A DNA stretch of 64,000 nucleotides, taken from the NCBI RefSeq assembly GCF_000332135.1, contig NZ_KB235896.1, positions 2,119,403 through 2,183,402 of the forward strand, in the 5' to 3' direction. Origin of the DNA: Anabaena sp. PCC 7108. GTDB taxonomy: Bacteria; Cyanobacteriota; Cyanobacteriia; Cyanobacteriales; Nostocaceae. The notes beneath the pieces are model-generated. The model made no database searches. It saw only the letters and a list, made by a program, of their open reading frames with translations, and had not been told where the DNA came from. A program made the position numbers and the translations under genes. Shown piece by piece: positions 18,962 through 28,458 of this stretch (positions are counted from its first letter, which is position 1; each line of letters starts with the position of its first letter).

Positions 18962-21900
18962 TCATATTTGTAAATCACGTTTAACCTTATTAATTTTTGC
19001 TTGCTGAATAGCTAAACTCAACACCTCCGTTAACTTATTTTGTAATTCTTGTTTTTCATTTTGCGGACGTTTTAGAGTCTCTTTTAAAGATGATTCCTCA
19101 ATATCGGTAATGCGTCTTTGTTCATAAGCAAGATTATCTTTTAATTTTTGAATATCCGCAACCTGTGATTCTTTATCTAAAACCTGCGCTAAATTGATTA
19201 TCTGTTGTTGAACACTTTGTAATTGACGAGATGATTTTTGCCAAAGTTGTTGATAATGACTTCTACGAATACGGTTATTTGTATCCAACACTTTTTGATA
19301 GGATTGGTCAAATATTCCCAATTTAATATTTACCAAAGATTGTAATTCTACCAAATCCGTTAAAGTTAAATTACCAGCAAGTTGTAAATGCTTCAAACTG
19401 CGGATATTATTAGCATCAATGCGTCTATCTATTTGCAGTGATAATTCATCAGGAACTGGGTTTAAATCAAAACGTAATTTTCCAGCTAAACGATGAAAGA
19501 TTTCCTGTTTTAAATCTGATAATAAAACTTGTAATCCTGTACAATCTTGAGAAACCTGATTTAACTCCTCCCGAATATCAGTTAAACTTTGATTGTGTTC
19601 TTTATCCAAACGTTGATATTCTTGTAAAGCAGTGGATAGTAAAGTTTCCTGACCTTGAATATACCAAGGACGGGATTTAATCACATCTTTAATTTTATCA
19701 TTGGTAATAGAACTTTCTACCCCTAACTTTTCCTTAGCACTATTTTCATAAGGAATTTTTACCGGGTGGGGACGATACCAACCTTCCATATATAAGAAAG
19801 ATTCACCAGGTTGTAACCGCGCAATTTCTTCCATTTGTGATTGGTCTAAAAGCATCGCTTGACCAATATCTTTTCGATCATCTGCTGACACCAAACGATG
19901 AGCAATTTTCACGTTTGTATTTTTGACAACTTCTGCTGCTACTCCTGTGGGTAATTGGTCAGCAATAATAATAGATTCTCTTAATGCCCGCATTTCTGCT
20001 AACATTCTTGTAACATAATTTGCGGCTTCTTGTTTTGTATTTGCATCTTCAGCGGAGGAAGTACCTAAATTTCTCCCGACTAAATTATGTGCTTCTTCTA
20101 ATAATAAAATATGTTCAGGATTTCCGTCCTTTTCCGTGCGTTGACGTTTGATATATTCTCGAATTTTAGTTAGCAAAAAGAACGTCATCAAATTTGCTTG
20201 GTCTTGGTTTAAATAATCCAATTCTAAAATTGTGGGATATTTCAATAAATCAGCAATTGTCGGACTACTGCGTTGAGTATTTAACATCGCACCCACACCA
20301 CGTTTTAATAAACTACCAATTCTCACTTCTAAAGCTGTTTTCAGGTTAGATTTTACCTCACCTGCGTAATCTTTGGTTTCAAATAAAGCGGTGATTTTAT
20401 CATATAAATCCCGCATGGTGGGAATTTGTAAATTTTCTGGTGTTCCTTCTTCGCTTCCCGTCCATTCCCGGTCATAATATATTTCTTCCAATGCTTCGGA
20501 AAGTAAAGCGGGTAAAGGACCAGAAAGAGGTAACGCACCCCGAAAAGATGCTTCTAAATTAGAAATATGTTCATAAAAAGGAACACCTTGGGAAACTTCA
20601 AAGGGATTAAATCGAAAAGGGGAAATTAAATCATTTCCTAATGTGTAAACTCGTAATTGTTGTGTGAGAACTTTTAAAGATTTGAGAAATTCTATATCAG
20701 CGCGAGTAAATTTACTCAGATTAGGGTTGATAGCCAAAAGTGAACGATATTCAGTTTTCGCAGGTTCAAATACTAAAAATGGGATTCCATGACTCCACAA
20801 CTGAGTTAGTAAATTAAAAGCTGTGGTGGTTTTTCCACTTCCAGGAACACCACAAATAAAAGCGTGTTTATTCAGTTGTTTTAATTCTATTTGTATTTTG
20901 TTTTCTTCACCTCGGTTAATTTCATAACCACCAAAATCAATCCATTGTTTATCTTTATCTAAACTGGTAATATCATTTTCTTGACTAATTCCCGCTACAG
21001 GTGCATCACTGGGTACAACTATGCGAAATAAACCACTAATTTCATTTAATGTTGCGTAGCGGTGTAAAGGTTTTAAATCTAAGACGCGCACACTACCTTT
21101 ACCTGTGATAGAGTCACCACCAAATTCTGCTTCTCCTAATCCTTTATCCCATTCTTCCCAGTGGGTAGCGGTGGAAAGTTTTCCTAATTGGGTAGCTGCG
21201 AGACTGTCTGTAAATGTGGGATGATTGGGAGTGAGAATTACTGTGCGGTAGCGGCTTTTTTTCGTTCCACTTAATAACAATGTTCCTAAAACACTGCGAA
21301 CTGCTAACTCATTTTTTCCCAAAACTTTGAAGCTATAACGAAATAAGCTTTCTGTGAGATAGGAAGATTGATATTTTTCATAAATCCGAGAAACTAATTG
21401 TGCGTTTCTGTCTCCTTCTTTAGCGGAACTCAAACTAGAACCACTACTAGCTTGTCTAAGTTGGGATAACATTTGGTCTAATGCGTTTATCCAATTAGAT
21501 TTTTCTTGTAATGTGGTGGTATCTGGTTGAATAGTTATTTCCAACATTAGGGGACTATTGAAACGAGAAATAACTTGACAAACTACTAACATATCGTTAG
21601 CTTCATCTGCTTCTAATTGCAGTGGTACATAATAATTTGGTAGTCCTTTTGTATTTAGTGATGCTAAGGAATCTTTGGGACGAGTGCTGATAATTTCTTC
21701 GTGTTTGATTGCTTCACCAATACAATTTACCCAACTTAGATTTTGAATTTGGGGGACTTCTGTTTGTAATTCAATTTTATAAAATTGGTTGAGAAATCCA
21801 TCGGTGATAATTTTTTTAATGTCTTCAGTAATTTGAGTTTCGGTATCTGGTGAAATAGGTTCTGATTGACTGACGACTAAATAAATACCCAGTCGTTTAT

Positions 21901-22096
21901 CGAAGGGTGAACCGGGTGTATAGCGATAGCGAATGGAAAAGGTGAGGTTATAAACTCTACCGATATCACTGAGGAGGAGTAAGAAGTCTTTTTGACTGCT
22001 GAGGACTTTTTGACGTACTCCTTGTCCATATTGGGAGGTATATTTTTGGGATTTTAGATCAGGGAGTTGGGGTATTTGGAATATGAGGGGGAACAT
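18962..22096 (-). CDS. HerA/FtsK-superfamily ATPase with coiled-coil C-terminus
   Basis: 1044 residues. A DUF87-type hexameric pump ATPase domain carries Walker A GVPGSGKTT at about 415-423 and Walker B HILLLEEAHNL near 660-668. A conserved DQLPTGVAAEVVKNTNVKIAHRL region follows, where HerA-like proteins place sensor and arginine-finger residues. The first 380 residues form an uncharacterised N-terminal part. About 800-1044 is strongly coiled coil. Typical HerA is about half this size and pairs with the nuclease NurA. No nuclease is next to this one. It starts 10 bases after the stop of the HEAT-like membrane protein gene, so the two are surely co-transcribed. Confidence 0.85.
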   Translation of the reverse strand: MFPLIFQIPQLPDLKSQKYTSQYGQGVRQKVLSSQKDFLLLLSDIGRVYNLTFSIRYRYTPGSPFDKRLGIYLVVSQSEPISPDTETQITEDIKKIITDGFLNQFYKIELQTEVPQIQNLSWVNCIGEAIKHEEIISTRPKDSLASLNTKGLPNYYVPLQLEADEANDMLVVCQVISRFNSPLMLEITIQPDTTTLQEKSNWINALDQMLSQLRQASSGSSLSSAKEGDRNAQLVSRIYEKYQSSYLTESLFRYSFKVLGKNELAVRSVLGTLLLSGTKKSRYRTVILTPNHPTFTDSLAATQLGKLSTATHWEEWDKGLGEAEFGGDSITGKGSVRVLDLKPLHRYATLNEISGLFRIVVPSDAPVAGISQENDITSLDKDKQWIDFGGYEINRGEENKIQIELKQLNKHAFICGVPGSGKTTTAFNLLTQLWSHGIPFLVFEPAKTEYRSLLAINPNLSKFTRADIEFLKSLKVLTQQLRVYTLGNDLISPFRFNPFEVSQGVPFYEHISNLEASFRGALPLSGPLPALLSEALEEIYYDREWTGSEEGTPENLQIPTMRDLYDKITALFETKDYAGEVKSNLKTALEVRIGSLLKRGVGAMLNTQRSSPTIADLLKYPTILELDYLNQDQANLMTFFLLTKIREYIKRQRTEKDGNPEHILLLEEAHNLVGRNLGTSSAEDANTKQEAANYVTRMLAEMRALRESIIIADQLPTGVAAEVVKNTNVKIAHRLVSADDRKDIGQAMLLDQSQMEEIARLQPGESFLYMEGWYRPHPVKIPYENSAKEKLGVESSITNDKIKDVIKSRPWYIQGQETLLSTALQEYQRLDKEHNQSLTDIREELNQVSQDCTGLQVLLSDLKQEIFHRLAGKLRFDLNPVPDELSLQIDRRIDANNIRSLKHLQLAGNLTLTDLVELQSLVNIKLGIFDQSYQKVLDTNNRIRRSHYQQLWQKSSRQLQSVQQQIINLAQVLDKESQVADIQKLKDNLAYEQRRITDIEESSLKETLKRPQNEKQELQNKLTEVLSLAIQQAKINKVKRDLQI

Positions 22097-22106
22097 GGTT
22101 GAATAA

Positions 22107-23720
22107 TTAAATTGATAATAGGTTTAATATTTTGTTTTTTTGATCATTAATGCTATTTCTTTCACTATATTTATTACTTTGAAATTCATTAGTAATATTG
22201 CCAGCAATTTTTATTAGCATTTTAGATATTATTGAAAATATATAACCAAGTACAATTGTTCCAAATATCTGAATCCCTACAGGATTATTATTAGCAATGG
22301 CAATTATAAAAAAAGCAATCATGTATGAAACTATTAAGAATATTGTTTGACTGGATTCTAATTCTTTAATAAATTTCTCTCTATTTTTAATATTTCTTTC
22401 TATAGGTGATAATTGCTCTTCATAAAATTTATTTACTTCACGTCTTAATCTTGATAACTCATCACGTAAGAAATTTAGATAATCATCTAATATTGAATTA
22501 TATTCTTCATTTTCTTCTATATTAATATAGGGAACATTTTGAAAATTGTTTTTTGATATTACTTTTGTGTACACTGAAGTATTTATTGCTTCTATTTCAT
22601 CTATTTTCCTATCAAGTGTAGACTTCATATTTTGAATTTGCTTGTACTTATTTTCACACATATTTTTTCTTTTAGTGATTTCATTTCTCAAACCATTTAA
22701 AAAATTATTGCAATCATCTTTTACTCTATTTCTACCTAATGTTGACAATAAAGTTATCAAATTATTGGCTATAAATTTCAAATTTTTATAAGACTTACCA
22801 TTATAGTACAATTTAGAGTCGTTATTTGCATTAAATTCTTCTTTAATCAAAGAGATAGCAGTTAACAAATCGGGTTGGTAATAATTATTAAACTTACCCA
22901 ACAATGAAACATCTATTTCAGATAAATTATGAGCAGCTATATTTCTAATATTTCGATTTTTACTTTGTAAACAATGAACTTGAGTTTCTATCAAGTCATC
23001 ACGATTTATAACTTGATTGTTGATCTGTTTCATTGCTTCTTGACAAGCAGCCAATTCAAACAATTCATTTTCATCAACTGTTAATGCAGAATTTTCCATA
23101 GATTCCGCTCTTTCTAAACCATGATTTACATCCTTAATCGCTCTCACAACTAAATCGCTAAATATCTTAGTAATTAGTTCTTCGTATTTAGAATCTTGTC
23201 CATAGGACATAGAAGCTGTCTGACTTTTTAATTCGTTTAAATTTCCATATATCCAAAAATTTAAATATTCATCAAAATCATTATTTGATAGTAGATTTTT
23301 ATCCTCCAGTCGTTTCAGTTTAGATTGTATTATTCTGTCAGCAATATTCTTCGGTTCTACCGTTAAATGTTGAGATACAGCAATAAAATCAAACCCCAAA
23401 TTTACAATAGTCGTAGCAGCAGACCAACGAATTAATTCTGTTTGTCCTGACTTTGCTTGCTCACTTAAAATCGCCAACAAATCATCACTTTGCTTCAATC
23501 TTTCCCTAGTATCTACATCCGTAATCTTGCCAAAAGCCTGACTAGTTAAAGCCACCACTGCTTCTAATTTAATATTTCTCAATATTTCTACAAAAGCCTC
23601 AACAGGTGGACCATCACTTGTCGCTAATGCTTCAAATAAATCAATTTGTTCCCCTGCATTTTGACATTTCGGAAAGGCGTTAATGATATCAGCCGCAGTT
23701 CTGAGGCTGGAGTAATCCAT
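22107..23720 (-). CDS. Membrane protein with HEAT-like helical N-terminus
   Basis: 537 residues. The first 300 or so are short paired helices resembling degenerate HEAT repeats (for example IRNIAAHNLSEID and VVALTSQAFGKI). A coiled-coil stretch (about 340-455) follows, then two TM segments at about 459-476 and 481-505 and a short polar tail. No exact family recognised. The gene is visibly more AT-rich than its neighbours and rich in Asn/Ile/Lys codons, hinting at foreign origin. First gene of the operon; probably the membrane platform or sensor for the ATPase (inference). Confidence 0.75.
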   Translation of the reverse strand: MDYSSLRTAADIINAFPKCQNAGEQIDLFEALATSDGPPVEAFVEILRNIKLEAVVALTSQAFGKITDVDTRERLKQSDDLLAILSEQAKSGQTELIRWSAATTIVNLGFDFIAVSQHLTVEPKNIADRIIQSKLKRLEDKNLLSNNDFDEYLNFWIYGNLNELKSQTASMSYGQDSKYEELITKIFSDLVVRAIKDVNHGLERAESMENSALTVDENELFELAACQEAMKQINNQVINRDDLIETQVHCLQSKNRNIRNIAAHNLSEIDVSLLGKFNNYYQPDLLTAISLIKEEFNANNDSKLYYNGKSYKNLKFIANNLITLLSTLGRNRVKDDCNNFLNGLRNEITKRKNMCENKYKQIQNMKSTLDRKIDEIEAINTSVYTKVISKNNFQNVPYINIEENEEYNSILDDYLNFLRDELSRLRREVNKFYEEQLSPIERNIKNREKFIKELESSQTIFLIVSYMIAFFIIAIANNNPVGIQIFGTIVLGYIFSIISKMLIKIAGNITNEFQSNKYSERNSINDQKNKILNLLSI

Positions 23721-23971
23721 ACTGATGGTAGATGTGACAAGTTACGTCCATTGAGAATAACATAGGTAACAACGTAACAATACAGTGCTTATACTTAATT
23801 AACACTTAGTGAAAAATCTTGAATAGATCCAGATTCAGTAGAGGTTTAGCAATGCTTACTTGCGTAAGTCTTAACTAAGTTATTCTATCTATAGGTGGAA
23901 GCTGACTGAGATATTTAATTTTCTATATTATTGTATAATAGATTTATCTTCGTTTTTAAGAGGATTTGTCC

Positions 23972-24427
23972 ATGAAAACAGAAGCTAAGTTAACCCTCTA
24001 CGAAACTGACTTTAATCTCTGGTTAGAACAAACCGCGATTCTCCTGCAAGAAGGCAAATTAGAACAATTAGATATTGAAAATTTACTTGAAGAAATTGAA
24101 GGGATGAGTCGCAAAGAAAAAGATGCTTTAGAAAGTAATCTAATTCGGGTAATTCAACATTTACTTAAGTGGCATTATCAAATAGAAAAACGCTCTCCCA
24201 GTTGGTCTTATAGTATTTTTGAGCACTCTCGCAGACTAAATAAAGCTTTTAAAAATAGTCCTAGTTTGAAGGGTCACTTTGATGCTGTATTTGAAGAATG
24301 TTACTATGAAGCCTGCAAAGCGGCTGCTGTTGAAACCCAACTCCCTTTAGTTACTTTTCCTGAATCATGTCCCTTTACCAAGTCTGATGTTTTGGAAGTT
24401 AATGTTGATGATTATTTAATAGAATAA
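23972..24427 (+). CDS. DUF29 family protein
   Basis: 151 residues. The sequence YETDFNLWLEQTAILLQEGKLEQLDIENLLEEIE followed by SRKEKDALESNL is the typical start of the DUF29 family, which is common in multiple copies in cyanobacteria and has no established function. The ATG at 23972 has AAGAGG at 23958-23963, spaced 8 bases; a TTG two codons earlier is less likely. Transcribed away from the HerA operon. Confidence 0.85.
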   Translation: MKTEAKLTLYETDFNLWLEQTAILLQEGKLEQLDIENLLEEIEGMSRKEKDALESNLIRVIQHLLKWHYQIEKRSPSWSYSIFEHSRRLNKAFKNSPSLKGHFDAVFEECYYEACKAAAVETQLPLVTFPESCPFTKSDVLEVNVDDYLIE

Positions 24428-24541
24428 AATCTAATTTCCGACATTTTACATAAAATTATTTCCGTTTCAACTTTGATTAGTTTTGGGCAGGCAAGATGCC
24501 TACCCCACAAGAATTAGACCACTTCTGTTACTAAATTTTTA

Positions 24542-25270
24542 TCAACTTTTTGCCATTGGTGGAAAAACAGAAAGGCTTTTTGGTACTTCAGGTACTTGAA
24601 CTGATGGTAAAAATTTATCTGCCAACAATTGTTTGAAAGTATTTAAAGAATCTTGCCAATTCTGAACTCTTTGTTGCAAATCCTGTATTTTTTCTGCTGG
24701 GGTGTTACCAGCAAGAGGATAATTGAAGTTACCAGAAAATAAAATAGCAGCCGCTTGTTTTTCAGGAAACTGAACATTTACTTGGCTGATACCCAAGTTT
24801 AGTGTTCCCTGTTTTAAAGGATAAGTTAACTGCAAAGTAGCATTCACTTTTCCTTCTCCAAATTGCTGCCATGAGCCTGGTGATAAAAGTTTACCGCTTA
24901 TGTATTGATACGCATCAGCTTCTGAGTCAAAGGTAGTAAATCCTCTAGGGTTAATTCCTACTGTTTGATACTCTACTTGGGATAGTTTGTCTATGAGGTT
25001 TTGAGTAATTTTAGGTATTAGTACTTCTGCTGTTTGTTTTGTTCCTATACTCTCCAATAACGTTACGCTGTTAGGTTGGGCTACAATTCCCAATCCATTG
25101 GTAAAGAAAATCTGAACTACACCATTGGTATAAGTAGGTTGTTTTGCTAACTCCCAATCTGCGGGAATAACTCCTGTGTATTTCAAGAAATCAGGAGTCA
25201 GAACGGTGGGATTGAGATTTTTGGCGATAATAACGATCGCTAATTCTTGGATTTCAAAATTTTTGCTCAT
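24542..25270 (-). CDS. Conserved hypothetical protein (242 aa)
   Basis: No family name recognised. The protein has no signal peptide or TM segment. It looks like a soluble alpha/beta protein with an N-terminal strand (LAIVIIAKNL) and later GKVNATLQLTYPL, so two related beta-rich halves are possible. The C-terminus is Pro-rich. It diverges from crtD with about 160 bases between starts. Confidence 0.7.
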   Translation of the reverse strand: MSKNFEIQELAIVIIAKNLNPTVLTPDFLKYTGVIPADWELAKQPTYTNGVVQIFFTNGLGIVAQPNSVTLLESIGTKQTAEVLIPKITQNLIDKLSQVEYQTVGINPRGFTTFDSEADAYQYISGKLLSPGSWQQFGEGKVNATLQLTYPLKQGTLNLGISQVNVQFPEKQAAAILFSGNFNYPLAGNTPAEKIQDLQQRVQNWQDSLNTFKQLLADKFLPSVQVPEVPKSLSVFPPMAKS

Positions 25271-25428
25271 AAACCTATGTGCTTTTTGACATTACTAATA
25301 CTGTATACCCAAATACAAGTATAAATATAGCGTTTCCTAAAATTGATTTTCCCAGTTCCCTCTTTCCTTTGCCCAATTTAATTTAAAATTATAAGTAGTA
25401 TTATTAATAATTGTAAAATTAAGTATCA

Positions 25429-26943
25429 ATGCCTAGTCTTTCCCTTAACAAAAATCAATCCCGCGTCATCGTCGTTGGTGCGGGTATAGGTGGACTTACC
25501 GCCGGCGCATTATTAGCCCATAGAGGTTATAGCGTCTTAATTCTCGATCAGGCTTTAGTTCCCGGTGGTTGCGCTTCCACATTTAAACGTCAAGGCTTTA
25601 CCTTTGATGTGGGTGCAACTCAAGTTGCAGGGTTAGAACCTGGAGGAATTCATCACCGCATTTTCTCAGAATTAGGAATTGAGTTACCAGCAGCAACGCC
25701 TTGTGACCCGGCTTGTGCGGTTTATCTTCCTGGGGAGTCTACACCGATTAATGTCTGGCGTGATTCTCAAAAATGGCAGGAAGAACGCCAAAAACAGTTT
25801 CCTGGTAGTGAAGCTTTTTGGCAATTATTAGCAACTTTATTTAATGCTAGTTGGGAATTTCAAGGACGTGATCCTGTTTTACCACCGCGTAATTTATGGG
25901 ATTTAGGACAATTAATCCAAGCGGTGCGTCCGAGTACTTTCATAACTGCACCTTTCACATTATTTACTGTGGGGGATGCTTTACGGTTATGTGGTTTAGG
26001 GAATGATTCTCGACTACGGACGTTTTTGGATTTACAACTCAAGTTGTATTCTCAGGTTAGTGCGGAAGAAACGGCTTTGCTTTATGCGGCTACAGCTTTG
26101 AGTGTATCTCAATTACCCCAAGGATTGTTTCATCTCCAGGGTAGTATGCAAATTTTGAGCGATCGCTTACTATTTGCCTTAGAACGAGACGGTGGTAAGT
26201 TATTAATGCGCCACACCGTCGAAAAAATCAACGTTGAAAATGGCAAAGCTAACGCCGTAGTTATTAAAAATCAGAAAACTGGCGAAACTTGGACAGAATC
26301 AGCAGATCATGTAGTTGCTAACGTCACTGTCCAGAATTTAGTAGAATTATTGGGAGAAAATGCTCCATCTGGATATAAACAAAGAGTAGCCAAACTCCCC
26401 CCAGCTTCCGGTGCATTCGTGGTTTATTTGGGTGTAGACAAAAGTGCGATTCCTGCTGATTGTCCGCCTCATCTACAATTTTTATATGATGCTAATGGAC
26501 CGATTGGGGAGAATAATTCTCTGTTTGTGTCTGTGAGTCATGAAGGAGATGGCCGCGCACCAGAGGGAAAAGCCACAATTATTGCTTCTTCTTTTGTTGA
26601 TTTTACTCCCTGGTGGAATACTCAAGATTATGAAGGGTTAAAACAAAAATTTACCCAAGATGCAATATCTAAACTTTCGCAATATTTCTATTTAAAGCCA
26701 GAAACTATCATTTATGTAGAAGCTGCCACACCTAAAACTTTTGCTCATTTTACCGGCAGAGAAAGCGGTATTGTTGGTGGTATTGGTCAAAGAATTCCTA
26801 CTTTTGGTCCCTTTGGTTTTGCTAATCGTACACCTATTAATAATTTGTGGTTAGTTGGTGATTCAACTCATCCAGGAGAAGGAACTGCGGGGGTGAGTTA
26901 TTCAGCTTTGACGGTAGTTAGGCAAATTCAAGCTCAAGGGTAA
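25429..26943 (+). CDS. crtD: Carotenoid C-3',4' desaturase (CrtD-like FAD enzyme)
   Basis: 504 residues. The FAD-binding GAGIGG is at 17-22, followed by LILDQALVPGGCASTFKRQGF, typical of the phytoene-desaturase superfamily. The C-terminal FAD motif reads NLWLVGDSTHPGEGTAGVSYS. In cyanobacteria the CrtD branch makes the 3',4' double bond of myxol glycosides. The SupFam call is firm. CrtD rather than CrtH or CrtO rests on overall resemblance of VGATQVAGLEPGGIHH and length. Single gene. Confidence 0.82.
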   Translation: MPSLSLNKNQSRVIVVGAGIGGLTAGALLAHRGYSVLILDQALVPGGCASTFKRQGFTFDVGATQVAGLEPGGIHHRIFSELGIELPAATPCDPACAVYLPGESTPINVWRDSQKWQEERQKQFPGSEAFWQLLATLFNASWEFQGRDPVLPPRNLWDLGQLIQAVRPSTFITAPFTLFTVGDALRLCGLGNDSRLRTFLDLQLKLYSQVSAEETALLYAATALSVSQLPQGLFHLQGSMQILSDRLLFALERDGGKLLMRHTVEKINVENGKANAVVIKNQKTGETWTESADHVVANVTVQNLVELLGENAPSGYKQRVAKLPPASGAFVVYLGVDKSAIPADCPPHLQFLYDANGPIGENNSLFVSVSHEGDGRAPEGKATIIASSFVDFTPWWNTQDYEGLKQKFTQDAISKLSQYFYLKPETIIYVEAATPKTFAHFTGRESGIVGGIGQRIPTFGPFGFANRTPINNLWLVGDSTHPGEGTAGVSYSALTVVRQIQAQG

Positions 26944-27106
26944 AATTCTTTTTTTTCACGCAGAGGCACAGAGAAGAGATAACAAAAAAAATGATGACTT
27001 CATAAGTCACTTTTTTAAGTAAATTTAGTTTGTTAAAGTAACAACGTAATGTGTGTAATAATTATGAACAATTGCTCATTTGTATCCTTTATAGAGTTTT
27101 ATCATC

Positions 27107-27748
27107 ATGACTATAGTTTCAGTTCCCGGAGATGCCAATGATAATGACCCAATTAAGAAACTTCTAGATTGGATAGTTAATGTAGGGATAAATGGTTTTA
27201 GTGTTTTACCAGCAGCCAAGAAAGTTGCTGAAGATCATCTATCTGCGTGTGGATACGATAAAGATAAAGCTATAAATTCAATAATTGCTTGGAGAACAGC
27301 CTATGCTGCTGGTACTGGATTTGTAACCGGATTAGGCGGTTTAGCTACTTTACCTATAACTATACCTGCAAGTTTAGCATCATCTTACGCTTTAGCTGCT
27401 AATACTGCTGCTGCCATAGCAAGTGTAAGAGGTTATGATATTGAATCGGATCAAGTTCGTACTTTTGTACTTCTGGCATTACTGGGGGACTCAACTTTAG
27501 AAGTTATGAAGACAGTGGGTGTTAATCTAGGAACAAAACTCACAAAATCACTGATTAGTCAAATACCGGGAAAAGTATTAATAGAAATTAATAAAAAAGT
27601 TGGTTTTAGGTTAATTACTAAAGCAGGAGAGAAAGGAGTTGTCAATTTAATGAAGTTAGTCCCTATAGTTGGAGGTGTAGTTGGAGCGGGCTTTGATGGC
27701 ACATTTGTTAATAAATGTGGTAATGCAGCAAAGAATCTATTTAATTAG
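27107..27748 (+). CDS. EcsC family protein
   Basis: 213 residues with a hydrophobic, Gly/Ala-rich middle (GTGFVTGLGGLATLPITIPA and SYALAANTAAAIASVRGYD) followed by VRTFVLLALLGDSTLEV, the hallmark of the EcsC family. The molecular role is not established. The hydrophobic middle may associate with membranes. It lies 15 bases upstream of the Uma2 gene and is probably co-transcribed with it. Confidence 0.75.
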   Translation: MTIVSVPGDANDNDPIKKLLDWIVNVGINGFSVLPAAKKVAEDHLSACGYDKDKAINSIIAWRTAYAAGTGFVTGLGGLATLPITIPASLASSYALAANTAAAIASVRGYDIESDQVRTFVLLALLGDSTLEVMKTVGVNLGTKLTKSLISQIPGKVLIEINKKVGFRLITKAGEKGVVNLMKLVPIVGGVVGAGFDGTFVNKCGNAAKNLFN

Positions 27749-27763
27749 TCAATAATTTGAAAT

Positions 27764-28399
27764 ATGGTAACAACAGCAACACCCGCAGAAACCAGAGCTT
27801 TACTTGAAAACATCACCTGGCAAACATTTAAAACTATGCTGGCTGAGATGGGTTCAAACCGCACAAACAGAATTACTTATGATCATGGAATAATAGAAAT
27901 TATGACTCCACAAAAACCCCATGAAAACTCAAATCGTCTGATTGAGGTTTTCGTTGGGGTATTGTGTGAAGAGTTAGGATTAGAAGTTAACCGAGTTGGT
28001 TCACTAACATTAACAAGAGATGATTTAGAATATGGTGCAGAACCAGATAGCAGTTATTATATCCAAAATGAGTTATTAGTTAGAGAAAAAGAGAATATTG
28101 ATTTAGCATTTGACCCACCTCCAGACTTAGTATTAGAAGTAGAATACTCCCGACCAAAAATAGATAAATTGAAGCTTTATGCTGCGATGGGAATTCCTGA
28201 ATTTTGGCGTTTTAATGGAACTACATTAAGAATTTACACTCTTACAAACAAGCAATATTCAGAAACTCAAATCAGCCCCACTTTTGCACCTATCTCAATC
28301 AAAGAAATTCCCCGATTTATCGAAGAAAGTAAAAAGATTGGACAAATAGCCGCAACTCGCGTTTTCCGTAGTTGGGTTAGACTTCCATTAAATGAATAA
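27764..28399 (+). CDS. Uma2 family (DUF820) putative endonuclease
   Basis: 211 residues of the PD-(D/E)XK-like Uma2 family, which is hugely expanded in cyanobacteria. EPDSSYYI supplies the acidic residue, and PPDLVLEVEYSRPKIDKLKLY the E and K of the nuclease-like core, ending with GIPEFWRF. Nuclease activity for most members is unproven. Its stop is followed by a bidirectional terminator. Confidence 0.9.
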   Translation: MVTTATPAETRALLENITWQTFKTMLAEMGSNRTNRITYDHGIIEIMTPQKPHENSNRLIEVFVGVLCEELGLEVNRVGSLTLTRDDLEYGAEPDSSYYIQNELLVREKENIDLAFDPPPDLVLEVEYSRPKIDKLKLYAAMGIPEFWRFNGTTLRIYTLTNKQYSETQISPTFAPISIKEIPRFIEESKKIGQIAATRVFRSWVRLPLNE

Positions 28400-28412
28400 T
28401 ATTAAATTAAAC

Positions 28413-28447
28413 AAAAAAAGGGGCTGATTTTACACAGTCCCCTTTTT
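28413..28447. terminator. Bidirectional terminator between Uma2 and the repeat protein gene
   Basis: AAAAAGGGGCTG at 28415-28426 pairs with CAG-T-CCCCTTTTT at 28435-28447 (one bulged T). There are T runs on both strands beyond the GC core, so it can serve both converging genes. Confidence 0.8.
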
Positions 28448-28458
28448 CCAATTACCCA

